Source of the DNA: Chloroflexota bacterium
GTDB taxonomy: Bacteria; Chloroflexota; Dehalococcoidia; UBA2979
Length of the DNA stretch: 35,175 bases
Reading direction: 5' to 3'
NCBI GenBank assembly: GCA_016866055.1
Contig: VGNK01000007.1
Coordinates: 1-35,175, forward strand
A program made the position numbers and the translations under genes. Every line of letters begins with the position of its first letter. Within the stretch, counting starts at the first letter, position 1. Below are positions 23,906-31,797 of this stretch, piece by piece. Under the pieces are notes generated by a model. The model was not told where the DNA came from. It did not search any database and was given only the letters and a program-made list of their open reading frames with translations.

Positions 23906-25276
23906 TCAGCTCGCGGCCGTCGGGTATGACCTCCCGGTCGCGGCGGCCTCCGCGGTCACCGGCTGGAACCGGGTCGAGTACGCGCGCTCGCGGATCGTGA
24001 GGCTGAGCAGGCCGGCCACGACGAGCAGCGCCGCCGCGGCGAGGAACGAGACGTCGTACGTGCCGAAGCGGTCGAACGCGAACCCTGCGACGAGCACGGC
24101 GGCCGCGCCCCCGAGCTGGTGCGCCATCGTGACGAGCCCGTTCAGCGTGCCGATGTGCCGGAGCCCGTAGACGTCGGCGGTGAGCGAGGTCGTGAGCGGG
24201 ACCGTCGCGAGCCACGACATCCCGCCGATCACCGCGAACGTCCACAGCGCCGGCACGCCCGGCAGCGCCACCAACATGACGAACGCGACCGCGCGCACGA
24301 GGTAGACCCCGCCGAGGAGGTTCTTGCGCTGCATGCGATCCGAGATCGCGCCGACCGTCAGCAGCCCGGCGCCGTTGATCGCGCTGAGCAGGCCGAAGGC
24401 GAGCGCGGCGGTGCCCGGCGAGATGCCCTCGGTTGCAGCCCAGCGCACGTAGTGCACGGACGCCATCGCGGTCGTCACCCCGCACACGCCGTAGGCGAGC
24501 GAGAGCTGCCAGATCGGCGACGTGCGGAACGAGTCCGGCCACTCGCGCGCGACGAGCGGTCCCGTCTGCGCGTGGACGGCCGGGCGCGGTCCGGCCCCCA
24601 CGCGCTCGTCGTGGTGGTCGTCGCCGTCCGCCTGCAGGCCGAGCTCGCCTGGGTCCGACCGCACGATTGCAAGCAGCAGCGGCACGCCGAGCGCGAGCAC
24701 CAGCCCGCCCATCGCGAGCCACGCGACACGCCAGTCGGTCGCAAGCAGCAGGTACGCCGCGAACGGCACCAGCACGATCCCCCCCGCGGAGCCGCCGAAC
24801 GTGACGAAGCTCATCGCGGTGCCGCGGCGGCGCTGGAACCAGCGAGACACGACCGCGGCGGCGGGCGTGGGGAAAACCCCGCCGCCGGCCGCGGAGACGA
24901 CGAACCCGTAGAGCACGAGCAGCGCGAAGACGTTCTGCGCTCCGGCCATCGCGACCGTGCCGAGCCCCATCGCGACCGTGCTGGCCACCAGCACGCGCCG
25001 GCCGCCGAACGCGTCGGTGAGCCGCCCGAAGAGCGGCTGGCTCAGGCCGTTCCCGACCCAGCCGACCGCCGCCGCGGCCGAGATCGTGCCCACGGAGACG
25101 CCGAAGTCGCGCTCCCACGACTCGACGAAGACGCCGAACCCCTGGCGCGTGCCGACGCCGAGGAACGTCGCGAAGAAGAGCGCACCGACGACGTACCAGC
25201 CGTAGAACGCGCCGCGCCGCCCGTCCGGCTCAGAACGGCTCACGGAACGCAGTCGATCGAGGAGGTGCCTGTCCAT
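23906..25276 (-). CDS. MFS transporter, monocarboxylate/oxalate-formate type
   Basis: The product has 456 residues and about twelve hydrophobic segments. The start FYGWYVVGALFFATFLGVGTRQGFGVFV is typical of the OFA/monocarboxylate branch (segment for orientation). GRLTDAFGGRRVL is the loop 2-3 motif. The central linker contains GDDHHDERVG, a short acidic/His patch. VYGLRHIGTLNG is the second-half equivalent of the family's G..N.G...G region. Members carry oxalate, formate, pyruvate or other carboxylates. ATG 25276 lacks a ribosome site but lies six bases after a -10-like TAGACT, so the transcript may be leaderless. Confidence 0.88.
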   Translation of the reverse strand: MDRHLLDRLRSVSRSEPDGRRGAFYGWYVVGALFFATFLGVGTRQGFGVFVESWERDFGVSVGTISAAAAVGWVGNGLSQPLFGRLTDAFGGRRVLVASTVAMGLGTVAMAGAQNVFALLVLYGFVVSAAGGGVFPTPAAAVVSRWFQRRRGTAMSFVTFGGSAGGIVLVPFAAYLLLATDWRVAWLAMGGLVLALGVPLLLAIVRSDPGELGLQADGDDHHDERVGAGPRPAVHAQTGPLVAREWPDSFRTSPIWQLSLAYGVCGVTTAMASVHYVRWAATEGISPGTAALAFGLLSAINGAGLLTVGAISDRMQRKNLLGGVYLVRAVAFVMLVALPGVPALWTFAVIGGMSWLATVPLTTSLTADVYGLRHIGTLNGLVTMAHQLGGAAAVLVAGFAFDRFGTYDVSFLAAAALLVVAGLLSLTIRERAYSTRFQPVTAEAAATGRSYPTAAS

Positions 25277-25282
25277 GGGTGC

Positions 25283-25288
25283 AGTCTA
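25283..25288 (-). promoter_or_regulatory. Possible -10 of a leaderless MFS transcript
   Basis: Minus-strand TAGACT ends six bases before ATG 25276 and fits the TANNNT pattern. With the usual 6-7 bp to the start of transcription, the mRNA would begin at or next to the ATG. No Shine-Dalgarno sequence is present. Confidence 0.4.
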
Positions 25289-25342
25289 CCCGCACCGTCC
25301 CCCCCGCCACCCCTCGCCTCTGCGGCGAGTCGTGGATGTAGG

Positions 25343-26752
25343 ATGCCCGGCATGCCAGGCGACGCCGGGTCGGTGATGCGGCAGGTCTTCGAGCCACGCT
25401 CGGTCGCGGTGGTCGGCGTGCCCCGTCGCGAGGGGCTCGGGCGGCGCTTCCTCGAGGCGCTGCAGTCGCCGGGCTTCAGGGGCGACGTCTACGCGGTGAA
25501 CCCCGGCGCCGACGAGATCCTCGGCGTGAAGTGCCACCCCACCGTCTCGGCGATCGGCCGCCCGGTGGAGCAGGCGATCGTCGTGGCGCCGCCGGATGCG
25601 GCGCCCGGGATCGTCGCGGACTGCGGCCGCGCCGGGGTCTCGGTGGCGATCATGTTCGTCGCGGGCTTCGACGAGCTGCACACGCCGGAGGGTGACGCGC
25701 GCGCCGCAGCGCTGCTCGCGGCCGCGCGCGAAGGCGGCGTGCGGATGATCGGCCCGAACTGCATGGGGGTGTACTCCCCCGCGGTCGGGCTCGGCCCGTT
25801 CCCCGGCGTCCCCACCGAGGTCGGCGACACGGCGTTCATCTCGCAGAGCGGCTCGCTGATGAGCATGTTCACGCGCGAGAGCACCGCGCGCGGCTACCCC
25901 GCGAGCAAGGCCGTCTCGGTCGGCAACCAGCTCGACCTGCAGGCCGCGGACTTCCTCGACCACCTCAGTGACGACGCCGCGACGCGCGTCGTCGGGATGT
26001 ACGTGGAGGGCGCGCGCGACGGGCGGCACTTCTTCGACGCACTGCGCGCGACCTCGGCACGCAAGCCCGTGGTGCTGTGGAAGTCGGGCCGCACCGAAGG
26101 CGGCGCCCGCGCGGCGCGCAGCCACACCGGCGCGCTGACCGGCTCGCGCTACGTGTGGGAGGCGGTCGCCCGTCAGGCCGGCGCGGTTGTGGCGCGCAAC
26201 GCGGAGCAGGTGATCGACCTCGTCGTCGCGCTCCACATGCGGCCTGCGCCCGCCGGCCGGCGCATCGCGATCGTGACGGGTCCGGGCGGACCGGGCATCT
26301 CCGCCGTCGACGCCCTGGAGGAGGCCGGGCTGGCGCTCGCGCGGCTCGCGCCGGGGTCGATCGAGCGACTCTGGGCCGAGATCAACCCGGTCGGCACCTC
26401 GCCGCGCAACCCGATCGACGTCGGCCTCGGCGGCTCGCTCGAGGCGTTCGAGCGCGGCGCGCGCATCGCCGCCGCCGACCCCGCGGTGGACGGCGTCGTG
26501 ATCATCGGCGGCGGCGGCGGGGGCGAGGGCGCGCGCCGCTTCGCAGAGGCGATGGTCGGCGCGCATCGCGACGCGCGGGTCCCGTTCGCGATCGCGACCG
26601 CGATGTCCGGCCCCGCGGAGGCCTCGCTGCAGCGGCGCTACGTCGACGCCGGCATCGGCGTCTTCCCGACCGCCGACCGCGCGGTGAGCGCCTTCGCGGG
26701 TGCCGCGGCCTACGCGCGCTTCCGGGGCGAGATCGGCGCGCCGCTCGACTGA
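25343..26752 (+). CDS. ADP-forming acyl-CoA synthetase, alpha subunit-like
   Basis: The product is about 469 residues long. The CoA-binding Rossmann domain starts MRQVFEPRSVAVVGVP. The succinyl-CoA ligase-like flavodoxin domains follow, with MIGPNCMGVYSP and FISQSGSLMSMF. RSHTGALTG carries His261, matching the phosphorylated His of archaeal acetyl-CoA synthetase alpha subunits (SHTGALAG). These enzymes interconvert acyl-CoA, ADP and phosphate with acid, ATP and CoA. The required ATP-grasp beta part (about 230 residues) is neither fused nor encoded nearby, so the partner must lie elsewhere or the protein has another role. ATG 25343 and ATG 25352 both have weak purine-rich sites; I keep the first. 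It is divergent from the MFS gene. Confidence 0.88.
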   Translation: MPGMPGDAGSVMRQVFEPRSVAVVGVPRREGLGRRFLEALQSPGFRGDVYAVNPGADEILGVKCHPTVSAIGRPVEQAIVVAPPDAAPGIVADCGRAGVSVAIMFVAGFDELHTPEGDARAAALLAAAREGGVRMIGPNCMGVYSPAVGLGPFPGVPTEVGDTAFISQSGSLMSMFTRESTARGYPASKAVSVGNQLDLQAADFLDHLSDDAATRVVGMYVEGARDGRHFFDALRATSARKPVVLWKSGRTEGGARAARSHTGALTGSRYVWEAVARQAGAVVARNAEQVIDLVVALHMRPAPAGRRIAIVTGPGGPGISAVDALEEAGLALARLAPGSIERLWAEINPVGTSPRNPIDVGLGGSLEAFERGARIAAADPAVDGVVIIGGGGGGEGARRFAEAMVGAHRDARVPFAIATAMSGPAEASLQRRYVDAGIGVFPTADRAVSAFAGAAAYARFRGEIGAPLD

Positions 26753-26808
26753 GCGGCGAGGTCGGCGCTCGGCGACGCCGGGGGTGAGTCGCCGCAGCCG
26801 GCCGCTCA
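26750..26808. terminator. Inverted repeat spanning both stop codons of a convergent pair
   Basis: TGAGCGGC (26750-26757) and GCCGCTCA (26801-26808) are perfect inverted arms, each containing one gene's TGA stop. Inside, GGCGAC (26771-26776) pairs with GTCGCC (26788-26793). The structure could end transcription in both directions. No T-run is present, so this is a prediction from position and symmetry. Confidence 0.45.
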
Positions 26809-27732
26809 GCGCCAGCCGACGCTGACGATCTCGACGGGCTCCGCGATCCCCTTCAGCGAGACGGTGCGCGGGTCGCCTGTGGCGCGCCGGTCGCCCGCCG
26901 TCTCCCGGCTCGCGAGGATCTGGCCGCCGTCCGCGAGCGCGGCGATGCGCGCGGCCTGGTTCACGCCGATCCCCGAGAACTCGTGCCCGAGCTTGGCAAC
27001 GTTCGCCGTGTGCACGCCGATGCGCACCTGCGGCGCGAACCCGTGCTCGCGCCGGTGCTCCGCGAGGCGGCGCTGGATGGCGACGGCGCAGCCCGCGATG
27101 GCGCTGCTCCAGCTCGCCGGCGGCCGGCCCGCCGCCGCCGCCGCCTCGTCGAGCAGCGCGAGGCCCTGTTCGGGATCGCCGGCGCGGACGACCGCCATCC
27201 CCTGGGCGACGCGCCCGTACCCCTGGAGGTCGCGGTCGCCGTAGCGCGCGCCGAGATCGACCGCGCGCTCGGCGAGCGCGAAGGCGCGCTCGCCGTCGCC
27301 GTCCACCAGCGTCTCGTCGCCTTCGACCATCGCGAGGTAGCCGTGCGCCACGCCCTCGGGCTCGCCCTGGAGGATCCGCGCCGCGCACGCCCGCCAGCCG
27401 CCCGCCGCCGCCTCCGAGGAGCGCTGGCGGTGATCCATCGCAAGCAGGCACGCGACGTACGCCGCTCGCACCGTGTCGCCGTCCTTCAGGTACGCGGGCA
27501 CGGCGCGCTCGCGGGCGCCGATCGATCGGTCGGGGTCGCCCGCCCACCACGCGACCGAGCCGAGGAGCTCGAGCCCGGCGGCGTCGAGCCGCCCGTCCCC
27601 GTCGATCTCGACGAGCGGCTCGTACGCCTCGCGCCACGCGCGGCGGTCGGCGGCCTCACCCGTCGCATCCAGTCGCTGGTCGATCGCGTCTCTCGTCGTC
27701 GGCGTGGCCTGGGACGAACGGGTACGTGCCAT
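26806..27732 (-). CDS. TPR-type protein fused to the C-terminal half of a class III cyclase domain
   Basis: The product has 308 residues. Residues 20-200 are the helical repeat region common in actinobacterial LuxR-type and cyclase-linked proteins: WREAYEPL, LDAAGLELLGSVAWWAGDPDRSI, ERAVPAYLKDGD, GWRACAARIL, ALAERAVDLGARYGDRDLQGYG and EQGLALLDEA. From about residue 215 the sequence turns into the second half of a class III nucleotide cyclase domain: CAVAIQRRLAEH, VRIGVHTANV, FSGIGVNQAARIAALADGGQILAS and VSLKGIAEPVEIVSVGW. The first half, with the metal-binding Asp residues, is absent, so it should not make cyclic nucleotide. ATG 27732 has GGA six bases upstream. It may be an in-frame deletion product or a signalling scaffold. 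Confidence 0.8.
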   Translation of the reverse strand: MARTRSSQATPTTRDAIDQRLDATGEAADRRAWREAYEPLVEIDGDGRLDAAGLELLGSVAWWAGDPDRSIGARERAVPAYLKDGDTVRAAYVACLLAMDHRQRSSEAAAGGWRACAARILQGEPEGVAHGYLAMVEGDETLVDGDGERAFALAERAVDLGARYGDRDLQGYGRVAQGMAVVRAGDPEQGLALLDEAAAAAGRPPASWSSAIAGCAVAIQRRLAEHRREHGFAPQVRIGVHTANVAKLGHEFSGIGVNQAARIAALADGGQILASRETAGDRRATGDPRTVSLKGIAEPVEIVSVGWR

Positions 27733-27908
27733 CGCAGGTCCATCGCGCGGGGCGCGGGGAGGGAAGGCCTGGAGGCGCGGCTGCGCCCCACCCGGCCCGA
27801 GAGGCGCGCGAACCTGACACGGCCCCGCCACGGTGACGGCTGGCAACGCGATGGTCCTCGTCTAGACCGCCCACGTCCGCGGCGGTCGGGGACGAACGGG
27901 GGAGCGCC

Positions 27909-29098
27909 GTGAAGATCACCGCGATCACGACCTTCGTCGTCGACGCGGGCTGGCGCCCGTGGCAATGCGTCGCCGTGCGCACCGACGAGGGCCTGACCGG
28001 CTACGGGGAGTGCTCAACGGCCGCAACCCGTACGGCATCGTCGGCGCGGTCACCGACTTCGAGCCGGTCGCGCTGCGCCGCGACCCGCGCGCCGTGGAGT
28101 CGGTGTACTGGGACCTCTATCGCGTCGCGCGGCAGAGCCCGGGCGGAATCGCCGCGAAGGGCGATCGCGGGGATCGAGCTCGCGCTGTGGGAACTCAAGA
28201 GGAAGGCGCTCGGCGTCCCGGTGCACGAGCTCTTCGGCGGCCCGGTGCGCGAACGCCAGCGCCTCTACTGGTCGCACTGCGGCTCCTCGCGCGCGCAACC
28301 ACGAGCTGATCGGCGCGCCTCCGATCGACTCGTACGACACGATCGTGCGCCTCGGCGATGGGCATCGCGGCGGGCCATCAGCGCGCTCAAGACCAACGTC
28401 GTGATCCCGGGCACCCCCGCGCGCACCCACGGCTTCGGCGGCGGACCGACCGATCAGACCGTACCGGTCGAGATCCTCCGCGCGATCGAGCGACTGCTCG
28501 CGGCGTTCACCGAGGGCGTCGGCCCGGACGTCGAGATCGCGCTCGACCTGAACTTCCACTACAAGCCGGAGGCTGCTGTCACGATCTGCCGCGTCTCGGA
28601 GCAGTTGAACATGCTCTGGGGCGAGGTCGACATGTACGAGCCGCACGGGCTGCGCCGGGTGAAGGGAGCGCACGACCGTGCCGATCACGCCCGGCGAGAA
28701 CCTGTACGGGATCCGCGACTACCGCCGGTACTTCGAGGCGCGCGCGATGGACAACGTCATGATCGACATCCCGTGGAACGGCTTCGCGCGATCGCGACGT
28801 CGCGATGCTCGCCGAGAGCTACGAGCTGAACGTCGCGCCGCACAACTTCGACTCGCACCTCTCGAGGTACATCGCGCCGCACCTCTGCGCGACGGTGCCG
28901 AACGTGCGGATCATGGAGATCGACATCGGCGACGTGCCGTGGAACGACGAGACTCACCGGCGGCGCGCTGGAGTTCGAAGGGGGGACGCTCGCGATCCCG
29001 AGCCGCCCCGGCGGGGGATCGACCTCGACGCGCGTGTCGCGCGGGCGCACGTCCGGGAGCGCGGCCGCGGGCCGGGGTACGTGGGGCGGACGCGCTGA
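27909..29098 (+). pseudogene. Mandelate racemase/enolase-superfamily gene with many frameshifts
   Basis: Reading across all three frames gives a nearly complete MR/MLE-family enzyme. It starts MKITAITTFVVDAGWRPW from GTG 27909, then NGRNPYGIVGAVTDFEPVA, ELALWELKRKALGVPVHEL, RNHELIGAPPIDSYDTIVRL, SALKTNVV (catalytic Lys type), EIALDLNFHYKP and WGEVD and GENLYGIRDY (metal ligands), DNVMIDIPWNGFA, LNVAPHNFDSHL (His) and VPWNDE. Frame changes occur near 28014, 28160, 28293, 28355, 28372, 28676, 28785, 28952 and 29018, each one or two bases and mostly in GC-rich runs. Family members dehydrate or isomerise sugar or hydroxy acids. The 176 bp upstream (27733-27908) show no further gene. Confidence 0.85.
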
Positions 29099-29178
29099 AC
29101 GGGGGCGGCGGCGGCCGCCACCGGAGCCCCGATCCGCAGGACCGGTATAGAGTGCGCGGGCAGGCGAAGGAGGAGGCG

Positions 29179-30486
29179 ATGGTGGGCTGGGAGGACGCGT
29201 ACCGCGCGAAGCTGAGGGGCGCCGACGAGGCGGTCGCCGCGATCCCGGACGGGTCACTGGTCGTCTTCGGCATGGCCGTGGGCGAGCCGCCCGCTCTGCT
29301 CGAGGCGCTCGCCAACCGCGCGCGCGCCGGCGACCTCAAGGACGTCCGCGTGACGACGCTGCTCCCGATGGGCGGCTCGGCGCGCACGATCTTCCAGCCC
29401 GACGTCCGCCACGCCCTCCACTGGGAGTCGATGTTCGCGAGCGGCGCCGACCGCGAGCTGCTCAAGCACGGCGACGCCGTGTTCAACCCCGCCTACTTCC
29501 ACCAGATCCCGCGCCTCATCACCGAGTTCATGGACGTCGACGTCGCGCTCGTGAAGGTGTCGCGCATCGACAAGCACGGTTTCATGAGCCTCGGCACCGA
29601 CGTCGACATCAACAAGGCCGCCATCGAGAAGGCACGCTACGTCGTCGCCGAGCTCAACCCACAGATGCCGCGCGTCCACGGCACCGGCTGGGTGCACATC
29701 TCCGAGGTCGACGCCGTCGTCGAGCACGATGCCCCCCTCAACGAGCTGGCGACGCAGCCCGAGCGCGAGGAGGACACGCGCATGGGCGCGCTGATCGCGG
29801 AGATGATCCCGGACGGCGCCTGCATCCAGCTCGGGATCGGCGGCGTGCCGAACGCGGTCGCCAGGAACCTCATGCACCACCGCGACCTCGGGATCCACAC
29901 CGAGATGTTCGTGGAGTCGATGGTCGACCTGGTCGAGTCCGGCGTGGCGAACGGCTCGAAGAAGACGTTCCATCCGGGGAAGGCGATCTACGCGTTCGCG
30001 GCGGGCTCGCGGCGGATGTACGACTTCCTGGACGACAACCCGTACATCGAGGCGCACCCCGTCTCGTACACGAACTTCCCGCCGAATATCGCGCGCAACG
30101 ACCACATGATCTCGGTGAACTCGACGATCGAGGTCGACCTCACCGGCCAGTGCTGCTCGGAGTCGATGGGTGCGGTGCAGTTCAGCGGCACCGGCGGCCA
30201 GCACGACTACGCGCGTGGCGCCTTCGACTCGCGCGGGGGGAAGTCGATCATCGCGTTCTACTCGACCGCGCGGCAGGGTGCCGTGTCACGCGTGGTGCCG
30301 ACGCTCACCCCGGGCGCGGTCGTGACCACGCCGCGCACCGAGGTGCACTGGGTCGTCTCCGAGCACGGCGCGGCCTGCCTCAAGGGGAAGTCGACGCGCG
30401 ACCGGGCGCAGGCGCTGATCGGCCTCGCGCACCCGAAGTTCCGCGAGTCGCTCACGCACGAGGCGAAGAAGCTGGGCTACCTGTAG
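29179..30486 (+). CDS. Acetyl-CoA hydrolase/4-hydroxybutyrate CoA-transferase family protein
   Basis: The product has 435 residues, the usual length for AbfT-type CoA-transferases. The N-terminal domain has VVFGMAVGEPPALLEAL and VDVALVKVSRIDKHGFMSLG. The C-terminal domain starts AEMIPDGACIQLGIGGVPNAV. IHTEMF places Glu242 where AbfT has catalytic Glu238. ESMGAVQFSGTGGQHDYARGAF and CLKGKSTRDRAQALIGLAHPKFR are strong family signatures (orientation segments). Known reactions move CoA between acetyl-CoA and another acid or hydrolyse acetyl-CoA. ATG 29179 has GGAGGAGG four bases upstream, with a weak TATAGA-type -10 at 29146. Its last 35 bases overlap the convergent MFS gene. Confidence 0.92.
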   Translation: MVGWEDAYRAKLRGADEAVAAIPDGSLVVFGMAVGEPPALLEALANRARAGDLKDVRVTTLLPMGGSARTIFQPDVRHALHWESMFASGADRELLKHGDAVFNPAYFHQIPRLITEFMDVDVALVKVSRIDKHGFMSLGTDVDINKAAIEKARYVVAELNPQMPRVHGTGWVHISEVDAVVEHDAPLNELATQPEREEDTRMGALIAEMIPDGACIQLGIGGVPNAVARNLMHHRDLGIHTEMFVESMVDLVESGVANGSKKTFHPGKAIYAFAAGSRRMYDFLDDNPYIEAHPVSYTNFPPNIARNDHMISVNSTIEVDLTGQCCSESMGAVQFSGTGGQHDYARGAFDSRGGKSIIAFYSTARQGAVSRVVPTLTPGAVVTTPRTEVHWVVSEHGAACLKGKSTRDRAQALIGLAHPKFRESLTHEAKKLGYL

Positions 30487-31762
30487 CCTCCCGCTCTCCG
30501 TCGCCCGCCGGCGTTCGCGCGGCCGGCTCCTCGCGCACGGGGACGCGCCCGAAAGCGATCAGCAACGCCACGTCGTAGGCGCCCTTGATCGCGCCCGCTG
30601 CCACGAGCTGCAGCCCGAACGGCCCCGCGGCGAGCAGCGCCCCTCCCGCCAGCGGACCCGCCGCCGTCGCCAGCGAGCGCGCGACGTTCGCGACGCCCAC
30701 CGCGGCCGCCCGCTCCTCCGGCGCGACCACCGAGACGATGTAGGTCGTGCGCGGGGCCACGTCCATCTGCGAGAGCGACGACCGCACGAACAGCAGCGCG
30801 AGCGCGACCGGCAGTGTGGGCGCGAACGGCACCAGGGCCAGAGCGACGTTCGAGGGGAGGTGCGTGTAGGCCATCGTCCGGATCAGGCCGATGCGGTCGG
30901 CCAGCGGCACGGCGAGCAGCATGGACCCGGCGGCGAGGAGCCCGATCGCGAAGAAGATCGCGCCCGTGGCGGCCACCGAGAGCCCGTGGTGCTCGAAGAG
31001 CCACAGCGCGAGCACGGAGTCGACGACGAGCCCGCCTCCGAAGGAGTCGATCGCGAACAACGCGGCGAGCCCGGCGACGCGTCCGCGCGACTCCCCGAGC
31101 CGGGCGCGGCGGGCCCGCGCGTCGGCGGCGAGCTCGATCGCCGGGGAGACGCCCCGGTACACGAGCAGCAGGCTCACGCCGAGCAGGCTGTATCCGACGA
31201 AGACGAGCCGGAGCGCATCGGCCGCGTCGATCCCGAACGCGCGAGCGCCCGCCACGGCGCCGCCGGTGGCGAGCGCGCCCGCCGCCGCCGAGATGCGCCC
31301 GACCAGGTTGTACCGCGCGTAGAGCCACGTCCGCCGCGGCGCCGGCACCGTCTCGGAGAGGGCGGCCTGCTCCACCGGGAGGAACGCCGAGACGTCGCCC
31401 TGGCTCGGGTTGATCGTGCCGAGGAAGACGATCACGAGCAGCAGCGCGTACGCCTCGGCCGCGGCGAACGCGATGCCGCTGAGTGCCGCCAGCACCGAGG
31501 CACCCATGAGCACGCGCCGCCGGCCGATGCGGTCGACCCAGAACCCCACGGCCAGCGTGGCCAGCGACGAGCCGCTCAGGGCCGCGGTCGCGAGCACGCC
31601 GATCGCGAACGGACCGAAGCCCCGCTCGGCCAACAGCGCCGCGAGCGCGATGCTCGCGAGCCCGTCGCCGAACGCCCGCACGGCCTTGGCGCCCACGATG
31701 CGCCGGCCGTCGCGCGAGACGCCGTTGAGCCAGCGGTTCCGCGGGCGGGGCTCCGTTCCCAC
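30452..31762 (-). CDS. MFS transporter
   Basis: The product has 436 residues with about twelve hydrophobic segments. KAVRAFGDGLASIALAALLAERGF opens the first helix region (orientation segment). VGFWVDRIGRRRVLMGASVLA is the canonical loop 2-3 motif G..(D)R.GRR. VPLADRIGLIRTMAYTH is its equivalent in the second half. PVEQAALSETVPAPRRTWLYARYNLVGR is a conserved loop of a poorly characterised MFS branch. Substrate unknown. GTG 31762 is chosen as the last start before the conserved region, with GGGGG eight bases upstream; the open frame above it is the antisense of other genes. It follows the amine oxidase by 35 bp, probably in the same operon, so it may move an amine or aldehyde product. Confidence 0.85.
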   Translation of the reverse strand: MGTEPRPRNRWLNGVSRDGRRIVGAKAVRAFGDGLASIALAALLAERGFGPFAIGVLATAALSGSSLATLAVGFWVDRIGRRRVLMGASVLAALSGIAFAAAEAYALLLVIVFLGTINPSQGDVSAFLPVEQAALSETVPAPRRTWLYARYNLVGRISAAAGALATGGAVAGARAFGIDAADALRLVFVGYSLLGVSLLLVYRGVSPAIELAADARARRARLGESRGRVAGLAALFAIDSFGGGLVVDSVLALWLFEHHGLSVAATGAIFFAIGLLAAGSMLLAVPLADRIGLIRTMAYTHLPSNVALALVPFAPTLPVALALLFVRSSLSQMDVAPRTTYIVSVVAPEERAAAVGVANVARSLATAAGPLAGGALLAAGPFGLQLVAAGAIKGAYDVALLIAFGRVPVREEPAARTPAGDGEREATGSPASSPRA

Positions 31763-31797
31763 GCTCCGCCCCCGTGACGTCGCAGCTCGCGGTCGCG

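Noticed and set aside
29100-29130. GC-rich hairpin before the CoA-transferase as a riboswitch or terminator
   Set aside because: It is a short GGC/GCC repeat common by chance at this GC content, with no T-run and no known aptamer pattern.
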